A stretch of 64,000 nucleotides of DNA from contig NZ_JAUSQX010000001.1 of assembly GCF_030811535.1 (NCBI RefSeq), forward strand, positions 62,001 to 126,000. Reading direction: 5' to 3'. The position numbers and the translations under genes were made by a program. Origin of the DNA: Trueperella bonasi (GTDB lineage: Bacteria; Actinomycetota; Actinomycetes; Actinomycetales; Actinomycetaceae). This document shows positions 56,699 to 63,526 of this stretch, piece after piece (within the stretch, counting starts at the first letter, position 1; each line of letters begins with the position of its first letter). The notes below the pieces were generated by a model. It made no database searches and was not told the origin of the DNA. It saw only the letters and a program-made list of their open reading frames with translations.

Positions 56699-57943
56699 CT
56701 AAACTTTGATTCCAAGAAGGGCGTCGAGCGCGTTTCGCGCTTGCGTCTTTTCATTTTCAGACGCCCACGCTTCTCGCCCGTTCAAATAAGCATCAACGAG
56801 TTCGAGCGCATCTGGCGTGTTGAGATCATTGGCGAGCACCTCGCGCAAGCGCGCCAAAAATTCTTCCGCATGATCATCCGAATTCTCGCTTACAGGGGCA
56901 TTCAACCCGTCACGCCAAGCATCCAAACGATCCGAGGCAACGCGCAGGACGTCGTCGTGATATTCCCAATCCACTCGATAGTGATGGGCAAGGATAGCAA
57001 GCCGAATAACATTCGGATCAATTCCCTCATGACGCAAAGAAGAAACAAATACGAGGTTTCCAAGCGACTTGCTCATCTTCTCGCCCTGATAAGACACCAT
57101 CGCGGCGTGCGCGTGGATACGTACCTCTGCATCACCTTTGGTCATCTCGCGCATGTGGTGTTCAGACATTTCGTGATGCGGAAAGATTAAATCCTTGCCT
57201 CCCGCGTGCACATCGACCACCCCAAGGTTATGTAGAGCCATCAGCGCGCACTGAATGTGCCAACCCGGGCGCCAATCCCCCGGTTCCCCGGCATTTGGCC
57301 GATAATTGCCGCCGACAACACCTTTCCACAGCTGCGGATCGAGCCTGTTACGCTTTCCAGGCCGTGTTGAGTCACCGCCGCGCTCGTCAAAAGTGGCCAC
57401 CAGATCCATCTGCTCGAAGATTGGAGCTTGCGCCAACTTAGGATCCTTGGAAATGTCTGCGTAAATGAATTCAGTTCCATCTTCGGCAGGAACGCGGTAG
57501 GCCGTGTCGTCCTTTTCCATCTTCCGAATCAGCTCTTCGAGAGGATCCAAGATTTCCGTAATCGAGGTCCACGTATCCGGTGGTAGCACTCGCAATGCTT
57601 CCATGTCTTCGCGGAAAAGCTGGGTTTGACTCTGCGCAAGCTCGTACCAGTTCTGCCCGGTCTCCTCGGCACGTTCAAATAGCGGGTCATCAATATCCGT
57701 GACGTTTGACGCCGTCGCTAACTCTCGCCCACCATCGAGCCACACGCGAGATAACGTATCGAAAGCGACGTAGGTGTTAGCGTGCCCGAAATGAGTAGAA
57801 TCATAGGGCGTAATACCGCAGATCCACATCCGTAGATCTGATCGATCGTGTTGCACAAGCTCACCCGTAGACGAATCATGCAAACGAAGCGGCGGCGGCG
57901 TACCTGGAAGCTCCGGTAGTTCGGGTGCGGTCCATGTCCTCAT
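56699..57943 (-). CDS. mshC: Mycothiol ligase MshC (cysteine:GlcN-Ins ligase)
   Basis: ATP-dependent ligation of cysteine to glucosaminyl-inositol, the penultimate mycothiol step. The 414 residues are a short cysteinyl-tRNA synthetase paralogue: MWICGITPYDSTHFGHANTY with the Cys that coordinates zinc, NVTDIDDPLFERA, a GWHIQCALMA zinc-binding segment and the nucleotide loop GEKMSKSLG. The C-terminal anticodon-binding part of CysS is absent, as in MshC. GAGGAG lies seven bases before the ATG at 57943. Followed by the HAD phosphatase gene and preceded by uppP, 12 bases away. Confidence 0.95.
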   Translation of the reverse strand: MRTWTAPELPELPGTPPPLRLHDSSTGELVQHDRSDLRMWICGITPYDSTHFGHANTYVAFDTLSRVWLDGGRELATASNVTDIDDPLFERAEETGQNWYELAQSQTQLFREDMEALRVLPPDTWTSITEILDPLEELIRKMEKDDTAYRVPAEDGTEFIYADISKDPKLAQAPIFEQMDLVATFDERGGDSTRPGKRNRLDPQLWKGVVGGNYRPNAGEPGDWRPGWHIQCALMALHNLGVVDVHAGGKDLIFPHHEMSEHHMREMTKGDAEVRIHAHAAMVSYQGEKMSKSLGNLVFVSSLRHEGIDPNVIRLAILAHHYRVDWEYHDDVLRVASDRLDAWRDGLNAPVSENSDDHAEEFLARLREVLANDLNTPDALELVDAYLNGREAWASENEKTQARNALDALLGIKV

Positions 57944-57955
57944 AGCCAATCTCCT

Positions 57956-58798
57956 CTAGTCTGGGCTTAAAATGCCTTGGCCAAGCATGAATACGACGGC
58001 TGCAGCCAGAATAAGACGGTAAACCACGAACGGAATGTAGGAGCGCGTCTCAACCAGCCTCAAGAAACCAACGATAACAGCGAATCCCACAATAAACGCT
58101 GTGATTGTGGCTACGATCGTAGGCGCCGCTCCTGCTTGCGGTCCAGTTCCATCATCGGAAAGCAACCGATAGAATCCCGAACCCATGACGGCTGGAATAG
58201 CCAAGAAAAACGAAATTCGGGCGGCGGCAGGGCGCGTGTAGCCTAAAGCGAGGCCGACCGTGATCGTTCCGCCTGAGCGTGACACGCCGGGTACGAGTGC
58301 CATCGCCTGGGCGAAACCGAGCACTACACCGTCGCGAATCGGCATGTCGGCGAGCTCTTTCCTGCGCGTACCGAACCGATCTGCCAGGCCAAGGAAAATC
58401 GCGAACACCGCGAGCGTGAGCGCGGTGAGATATAGGTTGCGAAATACCGTATCTATCCAGTCCTCCAACAAAAGACCGAGGAAAACGATCGGGAGAGTTC
58501 CGAAAATAACAATCCATCCCATCCGGGCATCAGGGTTATCCCGCGGCACCTGATTCTTCCACGGCCCTATCGGCAAAGATTTGAACCAAGCGGACACTAT
58601 ACGAACAATGTCCTTCCAAAAATAAATGATGACAGCCGTTTCAGTACCGATTTGCGTGACCGCCGTGAAGGTCACTCCCGGATCACCGAGCGAAGGGAAA
58701 AGTTCGCCGACGATTCGTAAATGTGCCGAGGATGAGATGGGAAGAAACTCGGTTAGTCCCTGGACAATACCCAGCACGATCGCTTCTAAAATACCCAC
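57956..58798 (-). CDS. uppP: Undecaprenyl-diphosphatase UppP (BacA)
   Basis: Recycles the lipid carrier of peptidoglycan synthesis by dephosphorylating undecaprenyl diphosphate at the membrane. The 280 residues have about eight helices, with GLTEFLPISSSAHLRI near 14-29 and PGVSRSGGTI as the two catalytic segments. The start is GTG at 58796-58798, without a ribosome-binding site but with TAGGCT six bases upstream. It is probably the first gene of uppP-mshC-HAD and diverges from the aldo/keto reductase gene. Confidence 0.95.
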   Translation of the reverse strand: MGILEAIVLGIVQGLTEFLPISSSAHLRIVGELFPSLGDPGVTFTAVTQIGTETAVIIYFWKDIVRIVSAWFKSLPIGPWKNQVPRDNPDARMGWIVIFGTLPIVFLGLLLEDWIDTVFRNLYLTALTLAVFAIFLGLADRFGTRRKELADMPIRDGVVLGFAQAMALVPGVSRSGGTITVGLALGYTRPAAARISFFLAIPAVMGSGFYRLLSDDGTGPQAGAAPTIVATITAFIVGFAVIVGFLRLVETRSYIPFVVYRLILAAAVVFMLGQGILSPD

Positions 58799-58804
58799 GA
58801 GCCA

Positions 58805-58810
58805 AGCCTA
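58805..58810 (-). promoter_or_regulatory. TAGGCT -10-like box before uppP, leaderless geometry
   Basis: Minus-strand TAGGCT ends six bases before the uppP GTG. The same hexamer occurs on the plus strand 27 bases away for the divergent gene, back to back in a 51-base spacer. Confidence 0.5.
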
Positions 58811-58836
58811 TCGCCCGTTCACCGGCCCACGTAGAC

Positions 58837-58842
58837 TAGGCT
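58837..58842 (+). promoter_or_regulatory. TAGGCT -10-like box before the aldo/keto reductase gene
   Basis: TAGGCT ends seven bases before the ATG at 58850. No Shine-Dalgarno sequence of normal strength is present. Confidence 0.5.
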
Positions 58843-58849
58843 CTGGGAT

Positions 58850-59791
58850 ATGAAACACACGTTCCTCGGCTCCACAGGCTTGCGCATGGGAAACCTCGGG
58901 CTCGGCACCCTCACGTGGGGGCGCGACACCGAGGCTAGCGACGCCGCACAGATGGTCAGCACTCTCCTCGATCACGGCGGAAGTACCGTCGATATTTCAC
59001 CAGTTTATGGCGAGGGCTTGGCTGCGCAGGTCTTAGGCAGCGTTTTGGACGGCGGGGTTGACCGCTCGGAACTCACCATCGTTGCTCACGTCGGCGAGTT
59101 TTATCACGACGACGGCGCCGTGCGGTTTAACGGCGGGCGCGGTGCGATTATGGATTCGCTGCACGGACTACTCGAAACACTTGGCACCACCTATGTGGAT
59201 GTTCTCCACGTAGGCTCCGCCGACCCTCGTATCGAGATGGAAGAACAGGTGGACACCATTGCGCTTGCCGTGAGCTCTGGCGCAACCAGATACATCGGAC
59301 TAGCAAACCATCCCGCATGGAAGGTCGCCCGAATCGCTCAATATTTGCGAGATATGCGCCTTCCCGCCCTTGGCTCGATCGGCGTTGAATATTCGGTTCT
59401 TCAGCGCGAACCGGCAGGTGAACTCACGGATGTCGCAAAAGAGTTTGGCTTGGGAATCTTAGCTCAAGCTCCTCTTGCCGGGGGCGTACTCACTGGCAAG
59501 TATCGGCATACAATTCCCGCTACGTCCCGTGCGGCGACGGAACATTTGAGTGCGACAGTCAATCCATACCTGACCGATAAGCCACGTCGAACCGTGGAAG
59601 CAATTGTCAAAGCTGCCGACGGTTTAGCTCGCACACCCGCCGATGTCTCTTTGGCTTGGCTCCTAGCCCAACCGCAAGTGACGTGCGCTCTTATCGGAGC
59701 ACGTACGCACGCCCAGTTGGAGCAGGTACTTTCGCTAGATATTGTGGATTTGCCCGAGCCTGTTAGACGCGTGATTACCGAGATCGCCTAG
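58850..59791 (+). CDS. Aldo/keto reductase family protein with altered catalytic tetrad
   Basis: A 313-residue TIM barrel of the aldo/keto reductase family, with LGLGTLTWGRDT near 16-27 and a C-terminal NADPH-binding part ending LIGARTHAQLEQ. The tetrad Asp-Tyr-Lys-His is only half kept: Asp48 and Tyr53 are present (VDISPVYGEG). The Lys position in TIVAHVG is His80, and the His position in DVLHVGSADP is Gly122 by alignment to the usual patterns. It may therefore be a binding protein or an enzyme with changed chemistry. Single gene, convergent with the acidic protein gene. Confidence 0.82.
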   Translation: MKHTFLGSTGLRMGNLGLGTLTWGRDTEASDAAQMVSTLLDHGGSTVDISPVYGEGLAAQVLGSVLDGGVDRSELTIVAHVGEFYHDDGAVRFNGGRGAIMDSLHGLLETLGTTYVDVLHVGSADPRIEMEEQVDTIALAVSSGATRYIGLANHPAWKVARIAQYLRDMRLPALGSIGVEYSVLQREPAGELTDVAKEFGLGILAQAPLAGGVLTGKYRHTIPATSRAATEHLSATVNPYLTDKPRRTVEAIVKAADGLARTPADVSLAWLLAQPQVTCALIGARTHAQLEQVLSLDIVDLPEPVRRVITEIA

Positions 59792-59818
59792 CAAGGCACC
59801 CACAAGACTCAGCGACGG

Positions 59819-60157
59819 TTAGTCGTCGAAGTCGTCCTCATCGTCATCGTCGTCATCGAAATCATCGTCGTATTCATCATCGGCGAAGTCGTCCTCATCG
59901 TCATCGTCGTCATCGAAATCATCGTCGAGGTCATCATCGTCGTGATCGTCGTCAAAGTCGTCGTAGGTGTCGAGAGGAGTATCGACCCCGTACTGTGTGT
60001 AAATGGCATCATCGTAGAGCGTGTAGGCATCGGCAAGTGCATCGGCAGCCGAGATCACGGACGGATCTTCCGGATCGTGTGCCGAAATAGCTACAGCATT
60101 GAATTCTTGGAGCGCGAAAATTAGCCGCTCAAACGCTACGTGTGTTTCATTAGCCAT
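59819..60157 (-). CDS. Acidic actinobacterial protein with Asp-rich tandem repeat tail
   Basis: A 112-residue protein. Residues 1-65 form a small, probably helical domain (MANETHVAFERLIFALQEF and a DALADAYTLYDDAIY stretch) resembling a widespread actinobacterial family of unknown function, sometimes labelled primosomal protein or primase without proof. From about 66 on, the tail is almost only Asp with Glu and Phe, including two copies of a 14-residue DDDFDDDDDDEDDF unit. The extreme charge suggests a DNA-mimic or cation-binding tail (inference). The ATG lies six bases after TAGGCT. Confidence 0.8.
   Translation of the reverse strand: MANETHVAFERLIFALQEFNAVAISAHDPEDPSVISAADALADAYTLYDDAIYTQYGVDTPLDTYDDFDDDHDDDDLDDDFDDDDDDEDDFADDEYDDDFDDDDDDEDDFDD
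59827..59927 (-). repeat. Exact 44-base direct repeat with 57-base period
   Basis: Bases 59827-59870 and 59884-59927 are identical. The 57-base period equals 19 codons, so gain or loss of a unit keeps the frame. It encodes the repeated acidic unit of the preceding protein. Confidence 0.95.
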
Positions 60158-60163
60158 ACATGA

Positions 60164-60169
60164 AGCCTA
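60164..60169 (-). promoter_or_regulatory. TAGGCT -10-like box before the acidic protein gene
   Basis: Minus-strand TAGGCT ends six bases before the ATG at 60157. There is no ribosome-binding site between them. Confidence 0.5.
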
Positions 60170-60195
60170 GCTCACATTTGGCGAATTCTAAACTG

Positions 60196-61521
60196 CTATA
60201 AACGATCAATGAAGTCGCGCAATACGCGCGTTCCAAACGGTAACGAAGCAACCGGCACACGCTCATCTATGCCATGGAACATTGCCGGAAAATCAAAGCC
60301 TTCGGGTAATTGAACTGGTGAGAATCCGTAACCGAGAATGCCGAGTTTGCCAAGCGATTTATTGTCAGTCCCTGCCGATAACAGATACGGCAAGGCTATC
60401 GCCTCTGGATCGTTCACTTCGAGCGCATCCTTCATAGCCGAAACGAAAGAACCCGTCGTCGGCGATTCAAACCCGGAATCATCGTGTAACTTTTCGATCT
60501 CGACTCCCTCGGCAAGTTCTTCAATCCGAGCCGCTACCTGTGCCTCCGTTCCGGGAATGGCACGAACATCCACTGTGCCCGTGACAGTTTGTGGAATGAC
60601 GTTAGCCATGTATCCACCGTTCATGCTCGTCAAATTCGCACCCGTTCTCAAGGTCGCACCAACGTATGCCTTGGCCGGGCCGAGTGCGTCAACTAGCGCA
60701 TTGAGCGAGTCTTCATCGTTCGGATCGAAGGGCAAACCGGCAATCTTTGCAGTGCCCGCCAGAAGCGTTCGCACAGTTTCGGTCAAGACCAGTGGCCACG
60801 GCTCGGAGCCGATCGCGTTCATGACTCGCGCCATTTTTACCACAGCGTTGTCGTTATTGATCTGGGATCCGTGACCAGCCCTACCTTCAGCAGTGAACCT
60901 GTACCAGGTGAGGGCCTTTTCGCCGGTTTGAATCAGATAGACGCGTTTGCCATTCACATAGGTGTTATATCCCCCAACCTCCGAAATAGCATGGGTGGCA
61001 CCATCAAACAGGTGGGCATGATTCTTCACCAGATACTGGCAGCCTTGTTTGCCACCAGCTTCCTCGTCGGCGAACATGGCGATGATGAGATCGCGTGGCG
61101 GAACGTAACCGGTGCGGGCGATGTCCCGCACGGCGGTGAGAATCATGGCGCACATGTTTTTCATGTCAACGGCGCCGCGCCCCCACAGCATTCCATCTTT
61201 AATGACGCCGCCAAAGGGATCCACTGACCAGTCCTCGGCAACTGCGGGTACGACGTCGAGGTGCCCGTGAATAACGACGCCGCCGCGCCGCTCCCCCGTC
61301 GTTTCATCGACGTCGATCCCTCGGTTTTTGCCAGGAATTCGCACGACGACGGATGGCCGGCCCGCAGTGGGTCCGTATATCTCAGGTTGTAATCCAACCT
61401 CTTTGAGCAGTTCCATGACGTACTCGGCCGCGGGTTGTTCAATCACCTCACGTCCGTCGTTACTGGTATCGAACCGGATCAGCTGTTGCGCGATGTCAAC
61501 GCTTTCCGCGTATTCGCTCAT
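60196..61521 (-). CDS. M20-family metallopeptidase
   Basis: Zinc amidohydrolase of 441 residues in the M20 dipeptidase/ArgE/DapE group. Visible ligands and catalytic residues: GHLDVVPA with His and catalytic Asp, WGRGAVDMKN with the bridging Asp, FADEEAGGKQG with the general base Glu, and a terminal MFHGIDERVP with the last His ligand. A dimerisation domain with GRAGHGSQINNDN is inserted. Substrate unknown: an acylated amino acid or dipeptide. The start overlaps the carboxylate-amine ligase stop by four bases (ATGA). Confidence 0.92.
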   Translation of the reverse strand: MSEYAESVDIAQQLIRFDTSNDGREVIEQPAAEYVMELLKEVGLQPEIYGPTAGRPSVVVRIPGKNRGIDVDETTGERRGGVVIHGHLDVVPAVAEDWSVDPFGGVIKDGMLWGRGAVDMKNMCAMILTAVRDIARTGYVPPRDLIIAMFADEEAGGKQGCQYLVKNHAHLFDGATHAISEVGGYNTYVNGKRVYLIQTGEKALTWYRFTAEGRAGHGSQINNDNAVVKMARVMNAIGSEPWPLVLTETVRTLLAGTAKIAGLPFDPNDEDSLNALVDALGPAKAYVGATLRTGANLTSMNGGYMANVIPQTVTGTVDVRAIPGTEAQVAARIEELAEGVEIEKLHDDSGFESPTTGSFVSAMKDALEVNDPEAIALPYLLSAGTDNKSLGKLGILGYGFSPVQLPEGFDFPAMFHGIDERVPVASLPFGTRVLRDFIDRL

Positions 61522-62744
61522 GGTTGTTCTTTCTCGGGAACAACGCCATCCGGATCGTAGGCCGAGGCGGTATTTTCGTCAACGGCCGCTATCCCCTGTT
61601 TTCCGCTGTTATCCGGATCGAGCGGCCGGCCGGCTTCCATCTCGGCGATCATAAAATCAACGATTGCTTCACGCGACTTGTTGTAATAGGCACCCGCACG
61701 AAGAAGTCTGCGATAGGGCGCCTCCATCTCGAGCACCGTGTGGACGACGTTCAATTCGTCAACGCATCCAAGATCTTCAGCAATCGGCGTGAGCTCATCA
61801 ACCATGCGCACGAGCGTGTCCGCCACCGGCTCTTCGTTACCTTCGGCGTCCAAAATCAAAATCGCATCCATGCCATATCGTGCAGCACGCCACTTATTCT
61901 CATCCACGAACCACGGCTGCAGAGTTGGCAGCGTCTCGCCGTCGTCGAGCTTACGGGAGAAATATTCCACCAGGCACTGCGAGAGGGCTGCAACCATCCC
62001 GACCTCTGCGATGTTCGTGGCCGCATCACAAACTCGGAATTCGATCGTGCCGAATTTTGGCGAGGGGCGCACATCCCAACGAACTTCATCAAAATTGGAA
62101 ATGACTCCGGTCTTCACCATGTCTTCGTAATAGGACTGCAAATCTTCCCATTTATCGAACTGACGAGGTGCCCCCGCTGTTGGTAACTGTTGAAAAACCA
62201 TCGCCCGGTTATCGGCATATCCCGTATTTTTTCCGTTCCAAAATGGAGAAGACGCCGTCAAGGCTTGGAGATGGGCAAATCGAGTAAGTACTGCGCGTAA
62301 AATCGGAAGAACTTTCGCACGGTCGTCAATACCCACATGCACATGGGTACCAAACACGAGCATCTGACGCCCCCAATACCGGGTACGATTTACCAGCTCG
62401 GCATAACGTTCCGAATCAGTGACCCGTTGGTAAACCGGGTTCGCAAACGGGTGCGTACCCGAGGATGCTAACGCGATGCGCATGGGCTCGACGATTGGCT
62501 GGAGAGCATCAATACCCCATTTGAGATCATCTGTGCAGCCAGCAATATTCTCGTGCGGGTGAGTAACGAGCTCAATGGTGTTGAGCATCATCTCGCCATG
62601 AATAATCGTGGATTCCTTTTCGCGCTGGCGAGCAACTTCAAGAATGTGATCTGCCGCTTGTCGAAGATCATTCGAATCCTTGTCAATGAGCTGGAGCTCC
62701 CACTCGATACCGACTGTGGAACGTGGTGATTTTGCAAAGTTCAT
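61518..62744 (-). CDS. Glutamate-cysteine ligase family 2 (YbdK-like carboxylate-amine ligase)
   Basis: ATP-grasp-like carboxylate-amine ligase of 408 residues. TVGIEWELQLIDKDS at 11-25 and NTIELVTHPHENIAG near 50-64 are family signatures, with HVHVGIDDRAK and SPSKFGTIEFRVCDA-like segments further on. The family joins glutamate, or another carboxylate, to an amine. Since the mycothiol gene mshC is present, glutathione synthesis is not the obvious purpose. The gene lies two bases after the amidotransferase gene and overlaps the M20 peptidase by four, so all three form one operon. Confidence 0.88.
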   Translation of the reverse strand: MNFAKSPRSTVGIEWELQLIDKDSNDLRQAADHILEVARQREKESTIIHGEMMLNTIELVTHPHENIAGCTDDLKWGIDALQPIVEPMRIALASSGTHPFANPVYQRVTDSERYAELVNRTRYWGRQMLVFGTHVHVGIDDRAKVLPILRAVLTRFAHLQALTASSPFWNGKNTGYADNRAMVFQQLPTAGAPRQFDKWEDLQSYYEDMVKTGVISNFDEVRWDVRPSPKFGTIEFRVCDAATNIAEVGMVAALSQCLVEYFSRKLDDGETLPTLQPWFVDENKWRAARYGMDAILILDAEGNEEPVADTLVRMVDELTPIAEDLGCVDELNVVHTVLEMEAPYRRLLRAGAYYNKSREAIVDFMIAEMEAGRPLDPDNSGKQGIAAVDENTASAYDPDGVVPEKEQP

Positions 62745-62746
62745 GG

Positions 62747-63490
62747 TTAGCCTTCGGATTGGTTTCGGTATCTGTCTACAAATCCGCTAATGATCATCGC
62801 GGCATGTGAATAATCGAAGCCTGATGTGCGCGCTCGCACTGCGTCTAGCTCTCCCGGTTCAAAATATTTGCTTCCGTTGTAATAATCGAGCCGGATTTCT
62901 AAGGATTCAGAGTCAATTTCAGGATGAAATTGTACGCCATACACATTGTTTCGATGCCGAATCGCCTGGACCGGGCAGTCTGGAGAGGTGGCTAAAACGA
63001 CCGTGTCCCTTGGTAGCTTTCCGATGGATTCAGCATGCCCCAAGATTGCGGGGAATGGATTGGCGAGCTGCCCGAAAATAGGGTCCTTTTTACCTTCGTC
63101 GGTCACCTCAATATTGACTGTCGTCAATTTTTCAAAGTATTGGCCGGTGAGTTCTTCATCGAGGCTCACCGCAAGGGATTGGTGACCGTAGCACAGCCCC
63201 AGGTACGGAATATCGTGCTCAACAACCACGTCGTTAACAGCAAACAAACTTTCTTCTGTAGCGATTTGTTCCGGGGTTTTTGATTCGGGGTCATCAAAGA
63301 AGCCGTACTGCGAGCCGGAGACGAAGATTCCGGCGTACTGCGTTGGATCGATTTCCGGCCGATCTTCGAGCGAAAAATAAACAATTTCGTCGTCGTTCAA
63401 GCGGCCAATTCGTTTGACTTCGGCGAATTCGTTAGCGCGGATATCTGCCGCTGTTGACGGGCGGGCTGCAAGAAAGGCGAAACGTTTCAT
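62747..63490 (-). CDS. Class I glutamine amidotransferase-like protein
   Basis: Flavodoxin-like glutaminase domain of 247 residues related to the GMP synthase amidotransferase domain. GLCYGHQSLAV carries the nucleophile Cys, GVQFHPEID the catalytic His and Glu, and IFVSGSQYGFFDD is the oxyanion-side loop. No synthase domain is fused, so the acceptor is unknown. The start is ATG 63490 (GTG 63496 is the alternative). There is no ribosome-binding site, but a CTGACA-18-TATTCT promoter ends six bases before the ATG. First gene of the amidotransferase/ligase/peptidase operon. Confidence 0.88.
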   Translation of the reverse strand: MKRFAFLAARPSTAADIRANEFAEVKRIGRLNDDEIVYFSLEDRPEIDPTQYAGIFVSGSQYGFFDDPESKTPEQIATEESLFAVNDVVVEHDIPYLGLCYGHQSLAVSLDEELTGQYFEKLTTVNIEVTDEGKKDPIFGQLANPFPAILGHAESIGKLPRDTVVLATSPDCPVQAIRHRNNVYGVQFHPEIDSESLEIRLDYYNGSKYFEPGELDAVRARTSGFDYSHAAMIISGFVDRYRNQSEG

Positions 63491-63496
63491 TGCCAC

Positions 63497-63526
63497 AGAA
63501 TACCCAAAGCGGGCTTGCGCTGTCAG
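63497..63526 (-). promoter_or_regulatory. Leaderless promoter of the amidotransferase operon
   Basis: CTGACA (63521-63526), an 18-base spacer and TATTCT (63497-63502), followed by GTGGCA and the ATG. It is the best -35/-10 pair in the window. The -35 overlaps the aroE stop codon. Confidence 0.6.

Noticed and set aside
59819-59940. CRISPR-like or satellite repeat
   Set aside because: The repeat is an in-frame coding duplication of Asp codons; there are no spaced identical repeats with unique spacers.
61518-62744. Glutathione biosynthesis (gshA)
   Set aside because: The protein belongs to the broad GCS2/YbdK group and the genome has mshC; glutathione cannot be inferred.
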